DNA from: Bacteroidota bacterium
GTDB lineage: Bacteria; Bacteroidota; Bacteroidia; Chitinophagales; Saprospiraceae
Length of the DNA: 64,000 bases
NCBI GenBank assembly: GCA_016124585.1
Contig: WGNL01000011.1
Location: forward strand, 150,541 to 214,540
Direction: 5' to 3'
Every line of letters begins with the position of its first letter. Position 1 is the first letter of the stretch. This document shows positions 53,502 through 62,255 of the stretch, one piece after another. Below the pieces are notes generated by a model. The model searched no databases. It worked only from the letters and a program-made list of their open reading frames with translations, and was not told where the DNA came from. The position numbers were made by a program, and so were the translations under genes.

Positions 53502-54884
53502 AATCTTCACTTCCTTCCATTTCCCTCTTCGGAAAAGCACGATGAACACCACTGCCATGATGGTCTCCGCAATGCAGACCGACCAGACTACGCCAGAAAG
53601 GCCCCAGTCGAGCATCACGGCCATCCAGTAACCGATGGGGATTTCAATGAGCCAGAAACAGACAAAATTGATGAGGGTAGGCGTGAGGGTGTCGCCAGCG
53701 CCGTTGAAGGCGGAGGAGACGACCATGCCCCAAGCGAAGAAGACGTAGCCGACCGAGAAAATGCGAAGCGACAGCACGGCGGCCTCCACGACCACGGGAT
53801 TTGGGTCGAAGCGGAGTGCGATTTGTTTTGCGAAGAGAAAATAAAAAATGGAAACGATGAGCATGAAAACCATGTCAATCTTGGCGGTGCGCCAGACGCT
53901 CTGCTCGGCACGGTCTGGTTGTTTGGCACCGAGATTTTGGCCTACGAGTGTGGCGGCGGCATTGGCCATGCCCCAGGCAGGCATGATGGTGAACACGATG
54001 ATGCGGATGGCAATGGTATAACCCGCCACCACCTCCGTGCCCGACTCGGACACAATGCGCATTAGGAAAATCCAGGAAGCACTGGCGATGATGAACTGAA
54101 ATGCCCCGGTGCTGGCAACCCGCAACAGACTCCCAATGGTCTGCCAATGCAGGACGAGGTGTCGCTTTGCCAATTTTATCAGCTTCGTACCCCGAATCAG
54201 GATGTACAATTGGATACAAACGCCGATGCCCCGGCCGATGCTGGTAGCAAGAGCTGCGCCTTCCACGTCAAGTTTTGGCAATGGCCCCCAGCCGAATATC
54301 AACATGGGGTCAAGCACTACGTTGATGCCGTTGGAGATGACCAACACCCACATCGCTATGCTGGCATTGCCCACACCCCGGAATACGGCGTTGAGCAGGA
54401 AAATGAACATGATGACGATATTGGTCGAAAAGGCGATGCGGGTGTAACCGATGCAGTCCGCCACCTGCACGTCCGTGGCGCCCATCATGCGCAGGATGTT
54501 TTCGGAGAAAAAAATGCCGACCAGGCTGAAAAGAACGGAAAGCGTGACGGCAATCCAGATGGCTTGAACGGCGGCTTTGGCAGCCCCTTCGTGGTCGTGC
54601 TCCCCGGTACGTCGTGCGACGGTGGCTGTCGCTGCTGAACTTAGACCGAATGCCACAGAGTAAATAATCGTGATGACACTTTCCGTCATGCCTACAGTGG
54701 CGGCAGCTTCAGCACTGACTTTTGACACAAAATAAATGTCCACCAAGGCGAAAATGCCCTCCATCAACATCTCCAAAACCATCGGGATGCTGAGCAGTAC
54801 GATGGCCCGGTTGATGCTGCCGGACGTGAATTCCTGCTCGGAGCCAGAGAGGGCTTCTTTGAGGGTCTGAAAGATTTTTGACAT
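53499..54884 (-). CDS. MATE-family multidrug/Na+ antiporter
   Basis: 461 aa with about 12 membrane helices in two similar halves, the usual MATE length. N-terminal SINRAIVLLSIPMVLEMLMEG and the second-half QNLGAKQPDRAEQSVWRTAK are typical. Exports cationic compounds by Na+ or H+ antiport across the inner membrane; the NorM/DinF-like subgroup is uncertain. Its 3' end lies in repeat DNA. Confidence 0.9.
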   Translation of the reverse strand: MSKIFQTLKEALSGSEQEFTSGSINRAIVLLSIPMVLEMLMEGIFALVDIYFVSKVSAEAAATVGMTESVITIIYSVAFGLSSAATATVARRTGEHDHEGAAKAAVQAIWIAVTLSVLFSLVGIFFSENILRMMGATDVQVADCIGYTRIAFSTNIVIMFIFLLNAVFRGVGNASIAMWVLVISNGINVVLDPMLIFGWGPLPKLDVEGAALATSIGRGIGVCIQLYILIRGTKLIKLAKRHLVLHWQTIGSLLRVASTGAFQFIIASASWIFLMRIVSESGTEVVAGYTIAIRIIVFTIMPAWGMANAAATLVGQNLGAKQPDRAEQSVWRTAKIDMVFMLIVSIFYFLFAKQIALRFDPNPVVVEAAVLSLRIFSVGYVFFAWGMVVSSAFNGAGDTLTPTLINFVCFWLIEIPIGYWMAVMLDWGLSGVVWSVCIAETIMAVVFIVLFRRGKWKEVKI

Positions 54885-54930
54885 TCGTAATAACAGTTGG
54901 TGACTAGGTTAGCGGCTGCGAAGGTAATGG

Positions 54931-54963
54931 GATTGCGGATTTCGAATTTGGGATTTCGGATTG
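54931..54963 (+). repeat. Left arm of GGATTTCG-word repeats
   Basis: GATTGCGGATTTC and GGGATTTCGGATTG words. An inverted counterpart lies at 55053-55085. The same word is inside the ABC transporter gene at 3777-3807. Confidence 0.75.
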
Positions 54964-55013
54964 GTTCCGTCGTTAACTTGATTTATCCCGCTTTCGTTCA
55001 TTCAAAAGCTAAT

Positions 55014-55021
55014 TACTTTTG
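55014..55021 (+). promoter_or_regulatory. -7 element between the repeat arms, upstream of the flippase gene
   Basis: TACTTTTG, 67 bases before the ATG at 55089. It lies inside the loop between the two GGATTTCG-word arms. Confidence 0.4.
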
Positions 55022-55052
55022 CCCCAATATTTTTAGATTGGGTAGGGGCGAA

Positions 55053-55085
55053 AATCCGCAAGCCGCAATCCGAATTCCGTAATCC
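55053..55085 (-). repeat. Right arm of GGATTTCG-word repeats
   Basis: AATCCGCAAGCCGCAATCC and following AATTCCGTAATCC words, inverted relative to 54931-54963. Ends 3 bases before the flippase ATG, so the leader RNA would begin translation inside the arm. Confidence 0.75.
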
Positions 55086-55088
55086 ATT

Positions 55089-56573
55089 ATGTCATTACTT
55101 AAAAAACTTGCAGGAGAAACCGCCATTTATGGGCTGAGCAGTATCGTTGGAAGAGTGCTGTTTTTTCTGTTGACGCCGCTTTATACGAACCTTTTCCCAA
55201 AGGTCGAATATGGCATTGTCAGTGAATTGTACGCACTGACGGGCTTCCTCATGGTTTTTTATATTCTTCGGATGGAGACCGCTTTTTTCCGGTTTGGTAC
55301 TGATGAAACCAAGCGGGAAGAGGCTTTTTCCACTTCGCTTTGGTCAGTGGTAGCCAATTCCCTGTTCCTTTCTGCACTAATTTTGTGCTTCGCAAAACCT
55401 ATCACTGGCTGGCTGGATTATGCGCCGGAACAAAGCACCTTTGTTACCATTTTTGGACTCATACTCGCTTTAGATACCATTGCAGAGATTCCTTTTGCTA
55501 GGCTTCGCTTGGAGCATCGAGCAAAGCGTTTCGCCTTCGTGCGATTGACAGGCATTGGACTAAATTTGGCATTTAACTTATTTTTTCTCGTGGCCTGCCC
55601 TTGGTTGGAAAAAAATGGAATTGCATCGGCGCTGGTCACTAAAATCTATCACCGGGAATTTGGCGTTGGCTATATTTTTCTATCAGGCCTGATTTCCAGC
55701 TCGGTCGTATTGTTGCTGCTGCTCCCCGAATTGCGCAAGCTGGAATTCCGATTCAATCCCAAAGTTTGGCGTACAATGTTTATCTACGCTGCCCCGCTGG
55801 TTTTGGCAAGCATGGCGGGCATCGTCAATGAAATGCTTGACCGGGAACTACTGAAACATCTGCTCCCCGGTGACACCAAAAGCAACCTTGCACAAATCGG
55901 AGTTTACTCAGCCTGTTATAAATTGGCCATGCTGATGAGCCTGGTCACGCAGGCATTCCGCTACGCCGCAGAGCCTTTTTTCTTCGCAAATGCTAAGCAC
56001 AAGGATGCCAAAATCTTATATGGGGAGGTTACCAAGTATTTCACAATTCTTGGAATAGCCACGTTACTTGGAGTGCTTTTGTACTTGGATGTGCTGAAAT
56101 ACTTTATCGGTTCCGACTTCTGGGGCGGCCTTTCCGTTGTGCCGATTTTACTTTTCGCCAACCTCTTCCTCGGCCTGTATTACAACGTTAGTATCTGGTA
56201 CAAACTCACCGACCAGACCAAGCTTGGCGGCTGGATTGCCGTTGGTGGAGCCGTCATCACCATCGTCCTAAACGTTTGGTGGATACCCCGCATCGGCTAC
56301 ATGGGCTCTGCTTGGGCGACCCTCATTTGCTATGCTGCCATGACCGCTGCCTGTTGGTGGTGGGGACGGAAATATTACCCCGTCAACTATGACTGGCTGC
56401 GCATGGGGGGCTATGTTGCGCTGGCGTTGGTGCTGTTTTTTGGAAGTAATTTGATAGCGCAATGGACGGGGTATGGGCTTTATCTTAAGCTAGTGGTGAA
56501 TACCATGCTGATGCTGGGCTTCTTTGGGGTAGTATGGAAATTTGAACGGAAGGGATTGCGAGGAATGAGTTAA
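55089..56573 (+). CDS. Oligosaccharide flippase / polysaccharide biosynthesis membrane protein
   Basis: 494 aa, about 12-14 membrane helices, MOP superfamily (Wzx/RfbX-like). N-terminus LAGETAIYGLSSIVGRVLFFLLTPLYT is characteristic of the Bacteroidota group. It would move lipid-linked sugars across the inner membrane for surface polysaccharide. It is separated from the divergent MATE gene, another MOP-superfamily member, by 204 bases with inverted word repeats. Substrate unknown. Confidence 0.87.
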   Translation: MSLLKKLAGETAIYGLSSIVGRVLFFLLTPLYTNLFPKVEYGIVSELYALTGFLMVFYILRMETAFFRFGTDETKREEAFSTSLWSVVANSLFLSALILCFAKPITGWLDYAPEQSTFVTIFGLILALDTIAEIPFARLRLEHRAKRFAFVRLTGIGLNLAFNLFFLVACPWLEKNGIASALVTKIYHREFGVGYIFLSGLISSSVVLLLLLPELRKLEFRFNPKVWRTMFIYAAPLVLASMAGIVNEMLDRELLKHLLPGDTKSNLAQIGVYSACYKLAMLMSLVTQAFRYAAEPFFFANAKHKDAKILYGEVTKYFTILGIATLLGVLLYLDVLKYFIGSDFWGGLSVVPILLFANLFLGLYYNVSIWYKLTDQTKLGGWIAVGGAVITIVLNVWWIPRIGYMGSAWATLICYAAMTAACWWWGRKYYPVNYDWLRMGGYVALALVLFFGSNLIAQWTGYGLYLKLVVNTMLMLGFFGVVWKFERKGLRGMS

Positions 56574-56662
56574 ATTTTACTTTTGCATGGTTGCAATTGA
56601 CTATTTTCAAGGCTGCCACGTGCATTTCTGGAAAATTACTTTTTTCGCTAAAATCTATATTC

Positions 56663-57481
56663 ATGAAAACGCATCTTGTTCTATCCGTTGGCTTATTGCT
56701 TTCTGTTACTTGCTTTGGTCAAAAAATTAAAGTCAAAAAGAACATAGTCTGTAAAGATAATTTGCCAGTTCTTCGGATTGAAAAAGTCAGCGTCAAGCGG
56801 CCAAAATTCATGGCTGAAAAAGCTGTAATAAGTATTGACAATGACACGTTGGCTTGGCTTTCGAAAAAATTTGCCTATATTCCAAAGGCAAATTATGAAT
56901 ATGAAGAAAGGATGCTTTCCTATTATGAGTTTGAATTATATGGGATTGATTCAGTTATGACTTATGTATATAACCAACAGGATGAATTTTATATGGACTT
57001 GGCTAGGATTAACTTGATTGATGAGGATTCGCTGAGCAATGAAAGGTGGAATCTTTTCAATAATATTTTCGCTTTCAAATTGGCTGCGCTAGACCTTTTT
57101 TCTCAGGCATTGGAAGTGAGGGAAAAACTCATGGCAGAATATAGATACCCTAAATACGTCGAAAATAATACGGCAAGAAACCCGAATGCTGAACTCTCCA
57201 TTGCTAATAATATAATCGCCTATAAGTCATCAAAGGAAATGGTGCCCTCAGGTATTGGTGCTATTGAGCGGATTATTGCCAATGGGAGAACGCAATACAA
57301 TGTTTATAATAGTAGAGCCCAAAAACTTATGGCCACAATTGAGTTTGATATTGTTCCAGGGCAAGTGACCATTAATACTGAATTCGACCACTCCAGTATT
57401 AATTTAGCCATTCCGAAGGGCGAATTGGGTCAAATGCTTTTAGTGGCAGTGAGGTTTTTATTGGATGCTGGGTATATATGA
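56663..57481 (+). CDS. Exported hypothetical protein
   Basis: 272 aa. Signal peptide MKTHLVLSVGLLLSVTCFG supports this start over an in-frame ATG 72 bases upstream. The mature part is charged, with alternating strands and helices; no family recognised. First of a run of small exported proteins on the plus strand. Its stop overlaps ATGA at 57478, which could allow translational coupling to the next gene. Confidence 0.55.
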   Translation: MKTHLVLSVGLLLSVTCFGQKIKVKKNIVCKDNLPVLRIEKVSVKRPKFMAEKAVISIDNDTLAWLSKKFAYIPKANYEYEERMLSYYEFELYGIDSVMTYVYNQQDEFYMDLARINLIDEDSLSNERWNLFNNIFAFKLAALDLFSQALEVREKLMAEYRYPKYVENNTARNPNAELSIANNIIAYKSSKEMVPSGIGAIERIIANGRTQYNVYNSRAQKLMATIEFDIVPGQVTINTEFDHSSINLAIPKGELGQMLLVAVRFLLDAGYI

Positions 57482-57534
57482 TTTTACTCCCAACCTTTTT
57501 CTTTAAATGTTCTGTCTCCTTTAAAAAAAATAGG

Positions 57535-58215
57535 ATGAAATATACTTTAATTTTTTGCCTATTTCCGATGTGTCTTAATGCCCAATTATTAAAAAGGACA
57601 GCCGGTATGACCCGATTTTCTGTTGAAATGGAAGTGGGAAGACTAAGTAGTTTTGTGGGCGTTACCCCAAACTGTATTGATTGCTGTGGTTTTGCCTGTT
57701 TTGGTGGTCAAATAGTTGACAAAGAGCCAATTCCAAGCAAATTTTTTTCCATGAAATCAAACTTCCACTTAAATCAAAACAATCAATTCGGTGTAGGTTT
57801 TTCAATTTCACAGCAAGGCTATCGAGAATTTAGTTATTTTCCATTAAATAGTTCATATTACAGACATGATAAAAAAGCAGATTTTTTTGGGATTATACTT
57901 TGCCATGAAATGGCGCTACTGCATGGAAATAATATAAGCTTTGGAATTGGTAATGAACTACAATTTGATTTTCATCAAAATCATTTTCAGTATAGTATTG
58001 TGAATAAACATGGCCTATCTCATCTTGGAAACCTGATTCTTATTTGGGATATTTCAAAACACTTTGGACTAAAACTTAAATCGACAATAAGAGCTGCGGT
58101 TACGCAGTATGGCGATGTCTATTACGGTAAGTTTCATCGCTTTGGGTACGGACTTTTGCTAGGAGTGGATTACCGTTTTGGTAAACTGAAATATTATTCT
58201 TTACAAATTCATTGA
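57535..58215 (+). CDS. Outer-membrane beta-barrel-like exported protein (paralogue 1)
   Basis: 226 aa with signal peptide MKYTLIFCLFPMCLNA. The mature protein has alternating hydrophobic/aromatic strands ending in FGYGLLLGVDYRFGKL, as in small outer-membrane barrels. It shares its signal peptide and strand order with the product at 58826-59470, so they are tandem paralogues. An earlier ATG at 57478 overlaps the preceding stop, but the signal peptide argues for 57535. Function unknown. Confidence 0.6.
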   Translation: MKYTLIFCLFPMCLNAQLLKRTAGMTRFSVEMEVGRLSSFVGVTPNCIDCCGFACFGGQIVDKEPIPSKFFSMKSNFHLNQNNQFGVGFSISQQGYREFSYFPLNSSYYRHDKKADFFGIILCHEMALLHGNNISFGIGNELQFDFHQNHFQYSIVNKHGLSHLGNLILIWDISKHFGLKLKSTIRAAVTQYGDVYYGKFHRFGYGLLLGVDYRFGKLKYYSLQIH

Positions 58216-58272
58216 AATAAGAAATAATAAAACTAAGTCATTGCCTTATATTTACTTATAAATCCACAGCCA

Positions 58273-58767
58273 ATGAAAATTCCAATCACATTCATCCTGT
58301 TCGCTGCCCTTTTGGTTTCTTGTCATTCCGTGTCCCAAACTTCTGGCTCGATTCAAGCAGTTCCAAAATACAGTTTCAAGAAAGCAGAATTGCCAACAAT
58401 AAGTCCATGTGTTCAATGCGTGATGAGTAGTGCAAAGAAAAAATACAGGCGGGACAACCTTTCACTTCCAGCATGTTTTTCTGGAAGTACTGGAAAAAGG
58501 TATTTGAAACTGAGCTTGACAAAAGGTAATTTAGAACAAAAACTGGTTGTGTTCCGGGACTGTGGCCATGATATTCGGATCGCAGGAATTGTTCTTTGTG
58601 GGTCTGGCGCTTGCGAATTTGATTCCATCCTCAATGATGAAGCTCAAACCTTCAATTGCCAAGGGCAACCAGTTCTGACCTTACGATTGAATAGCTCCTC
58701 TGTTGGAGTGACACTTGCTTCAGGGTGGGACTTGTATTATGAGACGGTGAATTGCACTGGTAACTAA
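58273..58767 (+). CDS. Hypothetical lipoprotein
   Basis: 164 aa. Lipobox LLVSCHS (Cys about 17). The mature part contains several Cys (CVQCVMSS, DCGHD, LCGSGACEFD) that could form disulfides. No family recognised. It lies between the two barrel-like paralogues. Confidence 0.6.
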   Translation: MKIPITFILFAALLVSCHSVSQTSGSIQAVPKYSFKKAELPTISPCVQCVMSSAKKKYRRDNLSLPACFSGSTGKRYLKLSLTKGNLEQKLVVFRDCGHDIRIAGIVLCGSGACEFDSILNDEAQTFNCQGQPVLTLRLNSSSVGVTLASGWDLYYETVNCTGN

Positions 58768-58825
58768 AATAAAAAAATTAGCTATCATTTGTGCAGACTA
58801 GGTGAAAATAATAATGAATCAAAAA

Positions 58826-59470
58826 ATGAAATACACTTTAATTTTTTGCTTTCTACCCATATTTGCTTTTAGCCAGACTAAAAAACATTCATTTAGCTTT
58901 GAAGTGGATGCAGGTTATCTAAGAAGTTTTATGGGTAACAATCAATACTATTTTATCTGCGATTTTGGGCCTTGTCCAAGTTATGATATTAGGAATGAAC
59001 CTTTGTTATCAAGCTATTGGCAGGGCTTGGTTAATTTCTATGTTAATAAAAGACATTGCATTGGCGTTGGCTTTTTACAGTCAAAATTAGGATACAATCA
59101 ATACTACCTGATATATAATCCATATGTATGGTATCATGATGAATATTCGGCTGAATATAATAGTTATAAAATCCATTACGGATTGACTATTTTAAATGGC
59201 GAGAAATTCAGTATGGGTGTCGCAAGTGATTTATGCCTTGATAGGGTTAGGGTTATGGATGATGAAATCCTGATGTACACAGACTTGAAAAAACAAGGCA
59301 TGTCAAATATCGTGGAAGCAGTATTTAGCTATTCTTTCAGAGATAACATCGGTTTAAAAGTCAATTTCATGTTCAGAACGGCTTTGACGAAATACAGTTC
59401 AACTGCAACCAATGGCAATTTTAATCGATTTGGTAGGGGGGCAACAATCGGCGTTTTTTACAAAATATGA
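58826..59470 (+). CDS. Outer-membrane beta-barrel-like exported protein (paralogue 2)
   Basis: 214 aa from MKYTLIFCFLPIFAFS, a signal peptide nearly identical to that of the product at 57535. Beta-strand pattern and the terminal FNRFGRGATIGVFYKI support an outer-membrane barrel. Alternative starts lie at 58814 (ATG) and 58802 (GTG). Tandem duplication with divergence is inferred. Function unknown. Confidence 0.6.
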   Translation: MKYTLIFCFLPIFAFSQTKKHSFSFEVDAGYLRSFMGNNQYYFICDFGPCPSYDIRNEPLLSSYWQGLVNFYVNKRHCIGVGFLQSKLGYNQYYLIYNPYVWYHDEYSAEYNSYKIHYGLTILNGEKFSMGVASDLCLDRVRVMDDEILMYTDLKKQGMSNIVEAVFSYSFRDNIGLKVNFMFRTALTKYSSTATNGNFNRFGRGATIGVFYKI

Positions 59471-59630
59471 ATTTTGTTGATGACTTTATATTTATTGAGG
59501 TTAGAATAAAATATGGTGTCTAATTCATTTTGATATTTAAAGTTGAATTCAGTTGCTGAGTGAACTAGATTTGAACAACCTAGTTCTTATTGTATCAAAC
59601 AGTTTACTTTTACCCCCAAAATCACCTAGC

Positions 59631-61469
59631 ATGAAGTTTCAATCAATTGTTGTTTTAATATTATTTGCCTTGTTCATAGCCTGTAACCAAGAAACCCCCA
59701 AGCAAGAACCCATCACCTCCGATTCCCGGCCAGATAGGCATTCCTTTTCCCAACCCAAACTCGCCGTTGCGAAGCACCTCGACTTGAACCTCAAAGTGGA
59801 TTTTGACCAAAAAAAACTCTATGGCACGGCGACTTGGACGATTGAAAACCTTGGCAAGGCCAAGGAAATTATCTTCGATACGGATGGTCTGAACATCGTG
59901 AAAGTGACTGTTGGGCAGGAAGCCAAGGAAGTCCAATTCCTGCTGGATGCGCAGGATTCCGTGCTTGGGGCGGCATTGCATGTACCCATCGAACCTACAA
60001 CCAATCTAGTCGCCATCGAATATCAAACAGGGCCTAATGCCGCAGCCCTCGGCTGGATGGATGCCAGCATGACAGCAGGCAAAACGAAGCCATTTCTTTT
60101 CACCCAAGGTCAAGCGATACTTACCCGCTCTTGGATACCTTGTCAGGATTCACCTGGAAACCGCATCACTTATCATGCTAATGTCAGTGACGTTCCAGAT
60201 GGGATGATGGCGGTCATGAGTGCCACTAATCCCCAAGAACCAGCCAAGAACACCTACACCTTCAAGATGGACCAACCTATCCCTCCGTACCTTATCGCAT
60301 TGGCCATAGGTGACATTGCCTTCAAGCCCATCAGCGAGCGAACGGGCGTTTACGCCGAGCCGGTCATGCTCGACAAGGTGGCATGGGAGTTTGCAGATAT
60401 GGAAAAAATGGTGGAAACAGCTGAATCGCTCTACGGCCCCTATGCTTGGGGGCGCTACGATGTCATTGTGCTTCCTCCAGGGTTCCCATTTGGAGGAATG
60501 GAGAACCCAAGGTTGACTTTTGCCACACCGACTGTCATTGCGGGGGATAGAAGCTTAGTATCTTTGGTGGCGCACGAATTGGCGCATTCTTGGTCGGGCA
60601 ATCTGGTAACCAATGCTACTTGGAGCGACTTCTGGCTGAATGAGGGTTTTACTGTTTACTTCGAGCGCCGAATTATGGAGGCGCTGTACGGTGCGGATTT
60701 TGCGGAAATGCAGGATGAACTGGAGTATAATGAATTGATAGAGGAAATGAAAAGCCTCGATAGCGCTGATACTCGGCTTAAGGTGGACATGACGGGTCGC
60801 AATCCAGACGATGGTGCAACGATGGTTCCTTATCAGAAGGGCAGTATGTTCTTGCGGATGCTGGAACAAAAAACGGACAGGGAGAAATGGGATGCTTTTT
60901 TAAAATCTTGGTTCGAGGCAAATAAGTTCACCTCAAGGACTACCGAGGATTTCCTCGACTTTTTGAAGAAAAACTACCTCGACAAGTATCAGGTGACAGC
61001 CAATGTGGAGGAGTGGGTTTACAAGCCTGGCATTCCAGCCAACTGCCCTATACCTCATTCTACCCGCCTAGCCGCCTTAGAAAAAGCTGCCCAAGACATT
61101 GCCAACGGCCTTCCTAATACCAAAAACTGGGCACCGCAAGAGTGGGTGCATTTCATTCGCAGTCTGCCTGAAAGCACCAATGTGGCCACCTTCAAAAACT
61201 TGGACAGCAAATTCCACCTCACCCAATCCACCAATGCACAAGTGCAACTGGCTTGGTACGAAGTGAACATCCGGCACGGGTATGTGACGGAGATTTTGCC
61301 ACAAGTTGAAAATTACCTAGTGACTGTGGGCCGCCGCTATCTGGTAAAGGCGGTCTACCAAGCGTTGAAAGATATTGGCCACATTGAGGATGCACGCCGC
61401 ATTTTTGCAAAGGCAAAACCAGGGTATCATGCAGTGACGAGGGGTACGATTGAAGAAATGCTGAAATGA
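59631..61469 (+). CDS. M1 family aminopeptidase (leukotriene A4 hydrolase-like), lipoprotein
   Basis: 612 aa. Lipobox LFIACNQ (Cys about 18) implies envelope anchoring. N-terminal beta saddle, exopeptidase motif GGMENPRLTF, zinc site HELAH (about 314-318) with the distant Glu in NEGFTVYFERRI, and a C-terminal helical domain place it in the LTA4H/cold-active aminopeptidase branch of M1. Removes N-terminal residues from peptides, complementing DPP11 and the S9 enzyme. The start at 59631 is chosen for the lipoprotein signal. Confidence 0.93.
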   Translation: MKFQSIVVLILFALFIACNQETPKQEPITSDSRPDRHSFSQPKLAVAKHLDLNLKVDFDQKKLYGTATWTIENLGKAKEIIFDTDGLNIVKVTVGQEAKEVQFLLDAQDSVLGAALHVPIEPTTNLVAIEYQTGPNAAALGWMDASMTAGKTKPFLFTQGQAILTRSWIPCQDSPGNRITYHANVSDVPDGMMAVMSATNPQEPAKNTYTFKMDQPIPPYLIALAIGDIAFKPISERTGVYAEPVMLDKVAWEFADMEKMVETAESLYGPYAWGRYDVIVLPPGFPFGGMENPRLTFATPTVIAGDRSLVSLVAHELAHSWSGNLVTNATWSDFWLNEGFTVYFERRIMEALYGADFAEMQDELEYNELIEEMKSLDSADTRLKVDMTGRNPDDGATMVPYQKGSMFLRMLEQKTDREKWDAFLKSWFEANKFTSRTTEDFLDFLKKNYLDKYQVTANVEEWVYKPGIPANCPIPHSTRLAALEKAAQDIANGLPNTKNWAPQEWVHFIRSLPESTNVATFKNLDSKFHLTQSTNAQVQLAWYEVNIRHGYVTEILPQVENYLVTVGRRYLVKAVYQALKDIGHIEDARRIFAKAKPGYHAVTRGTIEEMLK

Positions 61470-61498
61470 AAAAATTTGCTGTTTAAAGACATTTAACC

Positions 61499-61608
61499 CT
61501 AGCTTTATCACTTAGCAAAAAGTAGTACCACTTGCACAAAATCATCGTCCTTAGCACCGGACTCATTGACGGTGCAATTGCCATTGGCTTGAAAAACAGC
61601 ATGATGTC
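61499..61608 (+). pseudogene. Relic of the 5' end of the saccharopine-dehydrogenase-like gene
   Basis: Bases 61532-61608 repeat the first 25 codons of the gene at 62256 with scattered substitutions (HKIIVL, GxxIDGAIAI, LKN), with the start changed to TTG. About 30 upstream bases also align. The copy stops abruptly after about 77 coding bases. A lipoprotein gene now follows it. Confidence 0.75.
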
Positions 61609-61636
61609 AATTTTCATGTAGTAATACATAGCAAAA

Positions 61637-62158
61637 ATGATATTGAAAACAATTTTATTAATTGCTTTTGCAGTAATATTAAATGCTGCTTGTCACAGCG
61701 ATTCCGCAGGTGTACCAATAATAATTGGTTCAAATAACCAAGGGGTAAGTAAAGACTCCGTTGAAATTTCCTTCTCGATACTTCCTGATAAAATAAAATG
61801 TTGCAAAGATATTGAGTGCCTCAATCAAGAAGTCAAGTCAGTTGTGGAGCATAAAAACATCGGTAAGAGCGATATAATTACCACGATTGTGCTAATGTTT
61901 GGCTTAAAAAGGGATGGAGACAACCATATTGAAATATACAAGCTAAATGGCGAGGAAGTAAATTGTGCAAGGGAAATAGACTATGATTATATTTTTGACT
62001 TTTCTGAATCAAGAACAATAAGGCAAAACGAAATCATCAGGGATACCATTGATTTGGGCGTTTTTTATTCGTTCAAACAAAAAGGTGTATTCAGGGTACG
62101 GTTTATTAGTAATGAGTTTGGTGTAGCCTCAAACTGGGATACACTGGTGGTAAACTAG
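61637..62158 (+). CDS. Hypothetical lipoprotein
   Basis: 173 aa. Lipoprotein signal ending LNAACHS (Cys about 19). The mature part looks like an Ig-like beta sandwich (SVEISFSILPDKIKC ... GVFRVRFISNEFG). No specific family. It lies between the relic and the complete copy of the saccharopine-dehydrogenase-like gene, in the position expected for an insertion or duplication junction. Confidence 0.6.
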   Translation: MILKTILLIAFAVILNAACHSDSAGVPIIIGSNNQGVSKDSVEISFSILPDKIKCCKDIECLNQEVKSVVEHKNIGKSDIITTIVLMFGLKRDGDNHIEIYKLNGEEVNCAREIDYDYIFDFSESRTIRQNEIIRDTIDLGVFYSFKQKGVFRVRFISNEFGVASNWDTLVVN

Positions 62159-62222
62159 ATTGGTGTGAAGTTTTTCCATAAAGATTCCACCAATCTAAAT
62201 TAGTATCATCCTGGCAACGGAT

Positions 62223-62230
62223 TATTTTTG
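62223..62230 (+). promoter_or_regulatory. -7 element of the saccharopine-dehydrogenase-like gene
   Basis: TATTTTTG fits TAnnTTTG and lies 25 bases before the ATG; no clear -33. Confidence 0.4.
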
Positions 62231-62255
62231 CCGCTTCGCAAAACTTATGTAATAC

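Noticed and set aside
54147..54638. Plus-strand open frame opposite the MATE gene
   Set aside because: Antisense shadow of a multi-helix membrane protein gene; product is His/Asp-rich without family features.
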